NCBI RefSeq assembly: GCF_965657105.1
Contig: NZ_CBFHNB010000048.1
Coordinates: 1 to 17,935, forward strand
Direction of reading: 5' to 3'
Length of the DNA: 17,935 nt
From: Puniceispirillum sp965657105
GTDB taxonomy: Bacteria; Pseudomonadota; Alphaproteobacteria; Puniceispirillales; Puniceispirillaceae
Of this stretch, positions 1 to 8,221 are shown piece by piece. The notes under the pieces were generated by a model, which was not told the DNA's origin, ran no database searches, and saw only the letters and a list, made by a program, of their open reading frames with translations. The position numbers and the translations under genes were made by a program. Numbering within the stretch: the first letter of the stretch is position 1; each line of letters starts with the position of its first letter.

Positions 1-801
1 TGAACCTGTATCCAATGACGCCTGAATGACACCTTTACCGCCTTGGTCAAGGTAACCAGCAACGACCAATACTTCACCACCAGCCTGGGCTAGTGCGGCA
101 ACTTCTGCGCCATAATCGGCTTTGCCATCTTCATGCGAAGCTGAAATGGTGATTTTGCCACCCAGTTTTTCAAAATTCATCTGGATACTGTCTGCGAGGC
201 CCTTACCATAATCATTATTGGTATAGGTCATGGCAGCAGACTTGATACCCTTTTCATTCAGGATTTCTGCAACAACTTGACCTTGACGCGCATCTGATGG
301 TGCGGTCCGGAAAAACAGACCATTATCTTCCAGCGTCGATAATGCTGGTGATGTGGCTGATGGTGAAACCATCACGATACCTTTGGCCATAGCAACATTC
401 TGCAGAATTGCTGTTGTTACACCCGAACAGTCAGCACCCATAATGGCTTTAACGCCATCTGACGTGATCAAACGTTCAGCCGTCGCAGTGGCAGCCGCCG
501 AATCGATACAAGTCGAGTCACCCCGAACTGAGGTCACAGAAGAACCGCCCATAAATGCACCTGAATCGGTAACTTCCTTCATCGCAAGCTCAGCAGCAGA
601 CGCCATATCTGGCGTTAGTGATTCGATTGGGCCTGTATAACCAAGAAGCGTTCCAATTCTTACTGTTGTTGGAGCAGGAACCTGAACCTCAACAATTTTT
701 TCGACTTCAACAATTTCCTTCTGTCCACTACCCATAAGGTAGCCGACAGCACCACCTACAACTAGGCCTAGAACCCCTAGTAGAACTCCGTTTTGTTTCA
801 T
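1..801 (-). CDS. Branched-chain amino acid-type ABC transporter substrate-binding protein (partial, 3' end outside window)
   Basis: This is a periplasmic binding protein of the LivK/HBAAP type (peripla_BP_6 fold). It would capture an amino acid, amide or similar small solute for an ABC importer; the ligand cannot be read. The 267 visible residues begin MKQNGVLLGVLGLVVGGAVG, a hydrophobic segment with no lipobox cysteine, followed by an acidic/valine-rich linker (EIVEVEKIVEVQVPAP). The mature domain then starts with VRIGTLLGYTGPIESLTP, the usual opening of the family. GADCSGVTTAILQNVA, MVSPSATSPALS and FFRTAPSDARQGQVVAEIL are typical further on. The start is set by GGGAG 7 bases before the ATG. 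The gene is divergent from the FAD oxidoreductase across a gap of 183 bases. It runs off the left edge, so the C-terminal lobe and any permease genes are unseen. The family call is firm and the substrate is unknown. Confidence 0.9.
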   Translation of the reverse strand, partial: MKQNGVLLGVLGLVVGGAVGYLMGSGQKEIVEVEKIVEVQVPAPTTVRIGTLLGYTGPIESLTPDMASAAELAMKEVTDSGAFMGGSSVTSVRGDSTCIDSAAATATAERLITSDGVKAIMGADCSGVTTAILQNVAMAKGIVMVSPSATSPALSTLEDNGLFFRTAPSDARQGQVVAEILNEKGIKSAAMTYTNNDYGKGLADSIQMNFEKLGGKITISASHEDGKADYGAEVAALAQAGGEVLVVAGYLDQGGKGVIQASLDTGS

Positions 802-984
802 TTCTAGTCTCCCAAAAACTGAATAAATACTTTGTTAGTGATAATGGCTTAAAATGCACTTAATACAAGTCCTAAACTATCATAAACACTCAAAAAACGA
901 TCTTATGAAATGAAAATTATTTACCAATCAATATAAATACATGATTGTAAGTCCTCATAATCAGCTATCTAGGTTTTGCCATTC

Positions 985-2364
985 ATGATCAGCAAGATAA
1001 CCATCAAGAACCTACCCCATAATCCGGGCATATCAGGCTGGAACGCGATACTACCAGATGACAAACCCGCACAGCCTTTGAATAAGAATATGACTGCCGA
1101 CTGGCTGGTGATTGGGGGTGGTTTTGCTGGCCTGTCAGCGGCGCGGCGTTTGTCACAGCTAATCCCCAACACAAAAGGTATAAAAGACACAAACAGCACA
1201 AAAATTGCCGTGCTTGAAGCTGGACGTATTGGTGAGGGCCCTGCCGGACGCAATTCTGGCTTCATGATTGATCTGCCACATGTGCTGTCATCCAAAGACT
1301 ATGCTGGCGACAATAATGAAGACCAGCTTCAAATAGCGATGAACCGCCGTGCCATAGATTTCGCGCTTGATGCCGCCGATGAATATGGATTGGATGCCGA
1401 AACCATTGTACAAACTGGCAAGGTCAACGGTGCCGCCACCGCCAAAGGCGTTGCGCATAATCTGACCTATGCCGATCATCTGCAAAATCTGGGCGAAACC
1501 TATGAAATTTTTGATGCGCAGCAGATGCAAGAACTATCAGGCAGCAATTATTACCATCAGGGGCTTTTCACACCTGGCACGACGATGCTTCACCCGACCG
1601 CCTATGTGCGTGGGCTTCGTGATGGCCTTCAAAACAAAGTTGATATTTTTGAAAACAGCCCTGTCATATCACTGAACCGCACAGGGCCTGACTGGCAAGT
1701 CAAGACCCCCGCTGGCTCAATCACGGCGCCCCAAATCATCATGGCGGTCAATGGCCATGCGCAAAGCTTTGGCTTTTTCAAAAGACGGCTGATGCATATT
1801 TTCCTTTACGCTTCAATGACCCGTGCCTTGAACACAGAAGAGGTTCGCAAGCTTGGCGGCACACCCCGCTGGGGCATTACCCCGTCAGACCCTGTCGGCA
1901 GTACGATACGCCGCATATCAGGACGCTCCGGTGACCGGATCATTGTGCGAAATCAGGCCAGTTTTGTAAGCTCTATGGAAGTGTCAGACCATGTTGCCAC
2001 TGCCAAGCGCACGCACCATGAACGAAGCTTCGCTGACCGCTTTGCACGCATGGGCAATATAGATATGGAATATAGCTGGGGGGGTAAATTATGCCTCAGT
2101 CTGAATGATGTGCCTGCCTTTGGTCCGATTGAAGACGGCATCACCGCCGCCTGCTGTCAAAATGGGCTTGGCACCGCCCGCGGCACATTATCAGGCATCG
2201 TGGCAGCTGATCTTGTTACTGGCAATCTGCAAGACAACCATCAAATCCTAGAACGTATGCTATCCTACCCACAACCCAAAAAACTACCTATGGAGCCCTT
2301 TGCAACAATTGGTGCCACCCTGACGATCAAATACCGCGAATGGCGCGCTGGCAAAGAAGTCTGA
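985..2364 (+). CDS. FAD-dependent oxidoreductase, DAO (D-amino acid/amine oxidase) family
   Basis: This is a predicted cytoplasmic FAD enzyme of about 459 residues that oxidises an amine or amino acid, as sarcosine, dimethylglycine or gamma-glutamylputrescine oxidases do. A leader of about 38 residues with SGWNAILPDD precedes the Rossmann dinucleotide-binding motif WLVIGGGFAGLSAARRL (residues 40-56). EAGRIGEGPAGRNSGFMIDL, which typically contacts the flavin in this family, follows. The C-terminal part has the substrate-domain block LNDVPAFGPIEDGI and then QNGLGTARGTLSGIVAADL. I chose the ATG at 985, with AGG 11 bases upstream, over a TTG three codons earlier. The gene converges on the MttB homolog with a 12-base gap and no terminator between. 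That pairing suggests methylated-amine metabolism, but this is inference. The substrate is not identifiable. Two in-frame runs of G (7 bases near 2078) are intact. Confidence 0.85.
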   Translation: MISKITIKNLPHNPGISGWNAILPDDKPAQPLNKNMTADWLVIGGGFAGLSAARRLSQLIPNTKGIKDTNSTKIAVLEAGRIGEGPAGRNSGFMIDLPHVLSSKDYAGDNNEDQLQIAMNRRAIDFALDAADEYGLDAETIVQTGKVNGAATAKGVAHNLTYADHLQNLGETYEIFDAQQMQELSGSNYYHQGLFTPGTTMLHPTAYVRGLRDGLQNKVDIFENSPVISLNRTGPDWQVKTPAGSITAPQIIMAVNGHAQSFGFFKRRLMHIFLYASMTRALNTEEVRKLGGTPRWGITPSDPVGSTIRRISGRSGDRIIVRNQASFVSSMEVSDHVATAKRTHHERSFADRFARMGNIDMEYSWGGKLCLSLNDVPAFGPIEDGITAACCQNGLGTARGTLSGIVAADLVTGNLQDNHQILERMLSYPQPKKLPMEPFATIGATLTIKYREWRAGKEV

Positions 2365-2376
2365 CAGCATAAAAGC

Positions 2377-3930
2377 CTAATAGGTTTCATTTAACCCCTT
2401 ATCTTCGGGAATTTCGCGTTCACGGCGGGCAATATAGTCAAGCAAGGCATCATTGATGGCCACATCCAGCTTTGGTTCTTCATATTCATTCAACATCTGA
2501 CGTGCCAACGTCAGCGCGCGCTCGGTTACATCCTTTGCACCTTCTGCTTGCCATTGCTCAAATGAGTTATTGTCAAACAGTGTCGGCATGAAAAAGGCAC
2601 GCTCAAAATTCTCAAGCGTATGGGCATGACCCAAATAATGACCTCCTGGTCCTATATCTCGAATGGCAGATAATGCTTCGTCAAAATCGTCCCACCGTAG
2701 CCCTTCAGCCATACGATAGCCCATTGCACATTGTTCGGCATCAACCATGAATTTGGCCACCGAACAATGCATGCCAGCCTCGTTCCAACCAGCCGAATGC
2801 CATATATAATTCGCGCCTGCCATCAAGACAGCCATCAAGGTTGTTGCGCTTTCATAGCCTGCTTGCGCATCAAGTGTTTTGGCACCACCAAGTGTATTCG
2901 AAGTGCGCCATGGCACCCCATAAAACCGGGCCATCTGACCAATCATGAAATTCATCAGCGAAATTTCAGGCGTTCCTGCCATCGGTGCTCCTGATCGCAT
3001 GGATACAGTTGATAGATAATGCCCATAGATCGCTGGTGCCCCTTTTCGTACAACCTGCGTATAGGCAAGTGCCGAAAGCGCTTCGGCATTCAACTGCGCG
3101 ACCGCAGGCACGGTCGAAGCTGGCGTATTGGCACCACCAAGTACAAAGGGCGAGCACAGAACCGGTTGATTACGCCGGACAAAGGCACGCATCGCGCCCA
3201 GCATCGTTTCATCCCACACCAATGGCGAATTGCCATTGATATTACCGACAACAACTGCATGATCTTCAAGATATCCAGCGCCAAACAATATATCGCACAT
3301 ATCCATGACATCTTCGCCATTTTTACCCGACGTCGTCATACCCATGAAGGTCTTGTCCGAATATTTCATCGAAGAATAGGTAATTTGCAAATGCCGGTGC
3401 GGCACCGGATGATCCATTGGTTCAACAATATGGTGCGCTGATGAATGCAAGGCTGGCGACATATGCGCTAATTTATGGAACATCCCCAGATCATCGAGCG
3501 TCGGCAAACGTCGTTCATCATCAAGATCACGCAAATAAGGCGCCCCCGTCATCGGGATAAACATTGATTTACGGCCACCTAGACCGATCGTGTTTTCAGG
3601 GTTACGCGCATGAAGCGTTATTGTTTCGGGTATCGAGCTTATCAGACTGCGGATATGTGCGCGGTCGAATTTAACCAGATCGCCCTCAACGCGGGCACCG
3701 GCACTGCGCCAGTCATCAAGCGCAACAGGGTCACGAAACACAACACCAACTTCTTCCAGAATGGACATTGACGCATCATCAATGCGGGCAATCTGGTCCT
3801 CATCCATAGGTTCTGTCAGCGGCAATCGGCTTTCGAGCGTCGGCAGCATGGACGGCACATGAAGTTTACGCTTTTCTCTGCGTGATGATCGTCCACCAGC
3901 CCGATTAGGCGTATCTGATGATGCGTCCAT
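2377..3930 (-). CDS. MttB-family (trimethylamine methyltransferase-like) protein without pyrrolysine
   Basis: This is a 517-residue member of the MttB superfamily (PF06253), a TIM-barrel corrinoid-dependent methyltransferase that transfers a methyl group from a quaternary amine or related donor to a cobalamin protein. Recognisable segments are DDASMSILEEVGVVFRDP near residue 55, the block around IGLGGRKSMFIPMTGAPYLR, SPLVWDETMLGAMRAF and the central region with RTSNTLGGAKTLDAQAGYES. The frame has no internal amber codon, so it belongs to the non-pyrrolysine group, whose studied members act on glycine betaine, proline betaine, carnitine or butyrobetaine. The gene stops at TAG, which is ordinary termination. 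AGGGGA 6 bases before the ATG fixes the start. It begins 12 bases after prpE stops, so the two are probably co-transcribed. No cognate corrinoid protein or second methyltransferase lies in the window. Family call firm, substrate unknown. Confidence 0.9.
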   Translation of the reverse strand: MDASSDTPNRAGGRSSRREKRKLHVPSMLPTLESRLPLTEPMDEDQIARIDDASMSILEEVGVVFRDPVALDDWRSAGARVEGDLVKFDRAHIRSLISSIPETITLHARNPENTIGLGGRKSMFIPMTGAPYLRDLDDERRLPTLDDLGMFHKLAHMSPALHSSAHHIVEPMDHPVPHRHLQITYSSMKYSDKTFMGMTTSGKNGEDVMDMCDILFGAGYLEDHAVVVGNINGNSPLVWDETMLGAMRAFVRRNQPVLCSPFVLGGANTPASTVPAVAQLNAEALSALAYTQVVRKGAPAIYGHYLSTVSMRSGAPMAGTPEISLMNFMIGQMARFYGVPWRTSNTLGGAKTLDAQAGYESATTLMAVLMAGANYIWHSAGWNEAGMHCSVAKFMVDAEQCAMGYRMAEGLRWDDFDEALSAIRDIGPGGHYLGHAHTLENFERAFFMPTLFDNNSFEQWQAEGAKDVTERALTLARQMLNEYEEPKLDVAINDALLDYIARREREIPEDKGLNETY

Positions 3931-3942
3931 GTAGTCCCCTAT

Positions 3943-5841
3943 TTATGAGTTTTCAGCATATCCAATCGTCTTTAATTGCGCTGCTATTTCATCCAGAATA
4001 GCTGGATCATCAATTGTTGCAGGTGTTGACCAAGGCTGTCCATCAGCAATCTTTGCCATCGTACTGCGCAATACTTTTCCTGAACGCGTTTTGGGCAAAC
4101 GTTCGACAACAATAACCAGATTAAAGGCCGACACCCGTCCGATACGCTCTTTTACAAGCGCAATCGCCTCGGCAATAATATCCTCAGCCGGACGCTGGCA
4201 ATTTGGATAAAGACAGATCATGCCTAGCGGTAACTGACCTTTTAATTCATCAGCAACACCAATAACAGCACATTCGGCAATATCGGGATGATCAGCCAAA
4301 ACCTCTTCTAATTGCCCTGTCGAAAGCCGGTGCCCTGCAACGTTAATCACATCGTCGGTTCGCGACATAATATAGACATAACCGTCCTGATCCTTAAAAC
4401 CAGCATCACCCGACTCATAATATCCCGGAAACGTGGTGAAGTATTTTTCCACAAACGCGTCATCAGCACCCCAGATTGTTGACATACCAGATGGCGGCAA
4501 AGGCCATTTGATCGCGATAGCTCCCAACTCACCTGGCGGCACAATCGCCCCTTCTGAATCAAGAATATCAATCTCATAACCTGGCATCGGCACCGAAGGT
4601 GATCCCAGTTTAATAGGCAGTTTTTCGATGCCCATGGGATTGGCGCAGATCGACCACCCCGTCTCGGTTTGCCACCAATGATCGATAACCGGCACATTCA
4701 ATTTTTTTTCAGCCCAAGTGACCGTATCTGGATCGGCACGTTCGCCAGCAAGAAACAGATATTCCAGCGATGAAAGATCATGTTCTTTCATAAGTGCACC
4801 ATCTGGATCAGCCCGCTTGATCGCCCTGAAAGCAGTCGGTGCTGTAAACAGCACTTTGACCTTATGCTCGGCAATCACCCGCCAAAACACACCTGCATCA
4901 GGCGTTCCAATGGGCTTGCCTTCAAACAGAACACTGGTGCATCCGAACAGCAAAGGGGCATAGACAATGTAGGAATGCCCGACGACCCAGCCAATATCCG
5001 ACGCCGCCCAGTAAACCTCGCCGGGGCTCATGTCATAAATGGCTGACATCGACCAGTTTAGTGCTACAGCATGGCCACCATTATCACGGACAATACCTTT
5101 TGGCTGGCCTGTAGTGCCTGAGGTATAAAGAATATAAAGTGGCGCCGATGCTGCCAATGGCACAGGCGGTAATTCGGCCACCCCATCATGTGCGTCATGC
5201 CATTCAAAATCACGCCCCGAAACAAGCTCGGCCTTCAAGGCATCACGCTGGACAATCACACAATGCGACGGCTTGTGTTCAGACATGTCAATCGCCGCAT
5301 CCAGCAGGGGTTTATATTCGACAATGCGGTTCGGCTCATGCCCACAAGAGGCGCTGATAATGACTTTTGGTGTTGCATCATCAATACGTTTGGCAAGTTC
5401 AGCCGCGGCGAAACCACCAAATACCACCGAATGCACAGCCCCCATACGCGCGCATCCAAGCATGGCAATCACCGCTTCAGGGATCATCGGCATATAGATA
5501 ATGACACGGTCACCAGTTTCCACACCAAAAGATTGCAGCATTCCGGCGAATTGAGCTGTTTTTTGCTGAAGCTCGGCAAAAGTAAGTTTGCGTCCCGTTC
5601 CGGTGATAGGCGAGTCATATATCAACGCATTTTGCGCGCCACGACCAGCCATCACATGCCGGTCAACAGCATTAAAGCATGTATTCATAACCCCATCGGG
5701 AAACCAACTGTAAAACGGCTTGCGCGTTTCATCAAGCGCATATGATGGTGGCAACACCCAATCAATGCCATTCGCAGCCTCAAGCCAGAACCCCTGACTG
5801 TCACTGGCAGCCTTTGCAAAAAGAGATGTATATGCACTCAT
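3943..5841 (-). CDS. prpE: Propionyl-CoA synthetase (propionate--CoA ligase, AMP-forming)
   Basis: A 632-residue cytosolic acyl-adenylate ligase converts propionate, ATP and CoA to propionyl-CoA, AMP and pyrophosphate. The length and N-terminus (FWLEAANGIDWVLPPS) match PrpE/ACSS3 better than acetyl-CoA synthetase. The ATP-binding loop YTSGTTGQPKG spans residues 239-249. WWQTETGW is the A5 motif, YESGDAGFKDQDGYVYIMSR the A7/A8 region, and DDVINVAGHRLSTGQLEE follows. The adenylation-catalytic lysine is in PKTRSGKVLRS, about residue 589, equivalent to the lysine that is acylated to regulate Salmonella PrpE. The start has GGGAG about 9 bases upstream. The gene lies between a YggT-like membrane protein and the MttB homolog, downstream of a sodium/solute symporter, which fits uptake and activation of a short carboxylate. 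Acrylate or 3-hydroxypropionate are possible alternative substrates. No methylcitrate-cycle genes are nearby. Confidence 0.93.
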   Translation of the reverse strand: MSAYTSLFAKAASDSQGFWLEAANGIDWVLPPSYALDETRKPFYSWFPDGVMNTCFNAVDRHVMAGRGAQNALIYDSPITGTGRKLTFAELQQKTAQFAGMLQSFGVETGDRVIIYMPMIPEAVIAMLGCARMGAVHSVVFGGFAAAELAKRIDDATPKVIISASCGHEPNRIVEYKPLLDAAIDMSEHKPSHCVIVQRDALKAELVSGRDFEWHDAHDGVAELPPVPLAASAPLYILYTSGTTGQPKGIVRDNGGHAVALNWSMSAIYDMSPGEVYWAASDIGWVVGHSYIVYAPLLFGCTSVLFEGKPIGTPDAGVFWRVIAEHKVKVLFTAPTAFRAIKRADPDGALMKEHDLSSLEYLFLAGERADPDTVTWAEKKLNVPVIDHWWQTETGWSICANPMGIEKLPIKLGSPSVPMPGYEIDILDSEGAIVPPGELGAIAIKWPLPPSGMSTIWGADDAFVEKYFTTFPGYYESGDAGFKDQDGYVYIMSRTDDVINVAGHRLSTGQLEEVLADHPDIAECAVIGVADELKGQLPLGMICLYPNCQRPAEDIIAEAIALVKERIGRVSAFNLVIVVERLPKTRSGKVLRSTMAKIADGQPWSTPATIDDPAILDEIAAQLKTIGYAENS

Positions 5842-5892
5842 TGATCAGTCTCCCAAACCAACTGGTTATTACCACATAGGCATCATTTAGTT

Positions 5893-6246
5893 TTATCTGA
5901 AAATTTGTCCAAAATCATAAATTATTAACGCCACATCAGACTCAAGGGGAAACGATAACATCCCCATCACATCATAGCCCAACACAGCCGGCATAATATA
6001 AAATCTGATCATATAGAGAAACCAGGCCACATAGAGCGGTTTCATTCGGTCAATCAGAAATGGTGGGGTTAATCGGCGCATGGCGATCAGCATCGGGTTG
6101 GTAATTTTAATGAAGGCTTTCATGAAAAAGAAATCTGAATTTTCGGCGACAAAAAGCGACATGCCAAAGCGGCCAATCAAAGTCCACATAGCCGCGCCCA
6201 TCAGATAGTCCATTATCAGGACGATTGTTGAAAAGCCACTTTCCAT
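5893..6246 (-). CDS. Small YggT-like integral membrane protein
   Basis: This is a predicted inner-membrane protein of about 117 residues. An N-terminal hydrophobic helix (FSTIVLIMDYLMGAAMWTLIG) is followed by ITNPMLIAMRRLTPPFLIDR, which resembles the 'ITdP.l.PlRr.iPP' signature of the YggT family, and then by a second hydrophobic segment (LYVAWFLYMIRFYIMPAVLG). The molecular role is unknown. An ATG three codons upstream (6255) would abut the AGGGA ribosome binding site directly. The ATG at 6246 stands about 9 bases from it, so I chose the shorter form. The gene is 51 bases upstream of prpE on the same strand and follows the symporter terminator, so it is probably the first gene of a yggT-like/prpE/mttB unit. 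The YggT assignment rests on the short motif and topology only. Confidence 0.62.
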   Translation of the reverse strand: MESGFSTIVLIMDYLMGAAMWTLIGRFGMSLFVAENSDFFFMKAFIKITNPMLIAMRRLTPPFLIDRMKPLYVAWFLYMIRFYIMPAVLGYDVMGMLSFPLESDVALIIYDFGQIFR

Positions 6247-6310
6247 AATCAGCATTCCCTACTTGCTTCTTTAAATTCTTTATGCCTCGTAACACGTCCG
6301 TTTACAGTAG

Positions 6311-6342
6311 CAAAAAATAGGGCGGGGAAAAGCCCCCGCCCC
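6311..6342 (-). terminator. Intrinsic terminator after the sodium/solute symporter
   Basis: Read on the minus strand, an 8-bp perfect G+C-rich stem (GGGCGGGG pairing with CCCCGCCC, 6334-6341 with 6320-6327) with a six-base loop GCTTTT is followed by TA and then six T (6317-6312). It starts 36 bases after the symporter stop. This is a textbook rho-independent terminator. It implies that the symporter operon ends here and that the YggT-like/prpE/mttB genes need their own promoter in 6247-6310, or depend on readthrough. I see no convincing promoter in those bases. Confidence 0.9.
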
Positions 6343-6377
6343 TTTCATTCGTTAGACATAATCAGTCAAATAACCGA

Positions 6378-8210
6378 TTAATGCGATGCGTCCAGCACAG
6401 CTTTACCTTTCGGAATACGGATTTCGTCAACCATCTTCTGGGTTTCCTCATCCGGCTCCTCGGTAGCCAAGCTGACCACAACCATCAGGATCAGGCTGAC
6501 CGGCATACCGATCATACCAAATCGCAGACCGTCTAGGCCAAGCCATGGCGTCATACCACCGAACTGCACCATATACAGATACCATGCACCAGCACCAAAG
6601 CCACCGACCATACCTGCAACGGCACCTGCACGGTTTGCCCGTTTCCACCAGACACCAAGGACTAGCGGAAAGAACAAGCCTGAGTTTGCAAAGCAGAACG
6701 CCCATGCAACCGCACCCAGAATAGTCGTCAGACCCTGTGACGCCACATAGGCACCCGTAGCACCAACCGCCAGCAACAGAATACGTGCAACGATCAGACG
6801 CTTTTTGGTATCAGCCTTTGGATCAATCATCTTGTAGTAAAGGTCATGTGACAAAGCATTCGCGATCGCCAGAAGCAAACCGTCAGCTGTTGACATCGCA
6901 GCCGCCAGACCACCAGCAGCCACAAGGCCGGAGATGACATAAGGCAGACCTGCAATTTCTGGCGTTGCCAGAACCACAATATCACCCTTCATGAAAAATT
7001 CATTGATCTGCAAAATGCCATCGCCATTGCCATCAAAGATTTTCAGGAAGCCAACATTGCTCCACTTCTGAACCCATTCCAGCGCGTTCACATCGGCAAT
7101 CGACTTGCCGATAATGCCTGTAGCCAGATTCGGATCAAGCAGTGAAAGCTTGGTGAATGTCGCCAAAGCCGGGGCTGTAAAGTAAAGCATGAAGATGAAC
7201 AGAAGTGACCAACCCACGGACTGACGCGCGGCTTTTACTGACGACGTCGTAAAGTAACGCATAAGAACATGTGGCAATGACGCTGTACCAGCCATCATAC
7301 AAATAACCAACGTCAAGAACTTCCATTTCGCCATCAATGTTGTGCTGGCATCATTAATACCAACTTTCAACGCGGCAAGACTACCCGCCGCGGCTTGTGC
7401 CTCGGCAGTCGGCATAACAGTGCCAACACCATGCAAGGCCTCAAGTTCCTGCACACGCAAGACCGCATCAAATTGTGCGAATTGCGGGATCAGTCCATAA
7501 TCGAACTTGTTGGACATCCAAACCACAGGAAGAATATAGGCGATAATCAGCACGATATATTGGGCAACCTGTGTCCAAGTAACCGCTTTCATACCCCCCA
7601 GCATTGAACAAAGCAAAATGCCTGCAAGGCCGATCCAGACAGCAACGTTAAACGGAATAGCCAGCGCGCGTGACGCCACAATACCCGTTCCTGTAATCTG
7701 TGCTGTCACATATGTGAATGATGCTACCACCAGAATGATCACCGCACACAGACGGGCAAGATTGCCGCCATAACGCGTACCGATAAAATCAGGCACCGTA
7801 TAGCAACCAAACTTGCGCAGATATGGCGCCAGCAAACTCGCTACAAGCACATAACCGCCAGTCCAACCAACCAGGAATGCCATATATGGATAGCCTTTGA
7901 GGTATATACCACCAGCCATCGCAATGAATGATGCACCTGACATCCAGTCAGCCGCCGTCGCCATGCCGTTAAAGACAGCAGGCACTTCACGACCAGCGAC
8001 ATAATATTCGCTGGATTCCATTGTTCTGGATAAAATGCCGATCAAAGCATAGATACAAATTGTGAAACCAACGAACAGCCAGCCGATTGTATCTGCGCTC
8101 ACACCAACCTGTTCGAGAATTGCCATTAGAATTACAAAGCCGAGAAATCCAAGAGTATAGATTCCATAAACTTTGGAAAGATTGTTAATAAATCCACCCT
8201 CAAGTTTCAT
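6378..8210 (-). CDS. Sodium/solute symporter, VC_2705 subfamily (ActP-like large subunit)
   Basis: This is a 610-residue inner-membrane Na+-coupled symporter of the SSS family, in the branch that pairs with a DUF4212 small subunit. Related proteins carry acetate and other short carboxylates. Many hydrophobic helices are visible. Family hallmarks are EYYVAGREVPAVFNGMATAADWMSGASF (residues 68-95), a CSMLGGMKAVTWTQVAQYIV helix near 201, and AAGGLAAAMSTADGLLLAIANALSHDLY near 431. A loop at residues 393-404 (DGNGDGILQINE) fits the EF-hand calcium-binding consensus with Asp1, Asn3, Asp5, Gly6 and Glu12. The start follows GGAGG that overlaps the stop of the DUF4212 gene, 11 bases upstream, so translation is probably coupled. 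A strong terminator follows. Family call very firm. The substrate is inferred as a short carboxylate from prpE downstream. Confidence 0.95.
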   Translation of the reverse strand: MKLEGGFINNLSKVYGIYTLGFLGFVILMAILEQVGVSADTIGWLFVGFTICIYALIGILSRTMESSEYYVAGREVPAVFNGMATAADWMSGASFIAMAGGIYLKGYPYMAFLVGWTGGYVLVASLLAPYLRKFGCYTVPDFIGTRYGGNLARLCAVIILVVASFTYVTAQITGTGIVASRALAIPFNVAVWIGLAGILLCSMLGGMKAVTWTQVAQYIVLIIAYILPVVWMSNKFDYGLIPQFAQFDAVLRVQELEALHGVGTVMPTAEAQAAAGSLAALKVGINDASTTLMAKWKFLTLVICMMAGTASLPHVLMRYFTTSSVKAARQSVGWSLLFIFMLYFTAPALATFTKLSLLDPNLATGIIGKSIADVNALEWVQKWSNVGFLKIFDGNGDGILQINEFFMKGDIVVLATPEIAGLPYVISGLVAAGGLAAAMSTADGLLLAIANALSHDLYYKMIDPKADTKKRLIVARILLLAVGATGAYVASQGLTTILGAVAWAFCFANSGLFFPLVLGVWWKRANRAGAVAGMVGGFGAGAWYLYMVQFGGMTPWLGLDGLRFGMIGMPVSLILMVVVSLATEEPDEETQKMVDEIRIPKGKAVLDASH

Positions 8211-8221
8211 GTCACCCTCCC

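Noticed and set aside
353..640. Plus-strand reading frame of 95 codons
   Set aside because: It is the antisense shadow of the LivK-like gene, with no ribosome binding site or family resemblance.
2377..2379. Amber TAG at the end of the MttB homolog, possible pyrrolysine codon
   Set aside because: The protein already has full family length of 517 residues without an internal amber codon. In pyrrolysine MttB the TAG is in the middle of the gene. Pyl synthesis genes are not present in the window.
3019..3441. Plus-strand reading frame of 140 codons inside the MttB homolog
   Set aside because: It lies wholly opposite a well-recognised gene and has no recognisable domain; the composition is that of an antisense frame.
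5188..5745. Plus-strand reading frame of 185 codons inside prpE
   Set aside because: Fully antisense to prpE, rich in His and Arg as expected for a reversed frame, with no plausible start signal.
3943..5841. Acetyl-CoA synthetase instead of PrpE
   Set aside because: The protein is about 632 residues with the FWLEAANGIDW opening and the DNGGHAVALNWSM block typical of PrpE/ACSS3, unlike the longer N-terminus and motifs of Acs.
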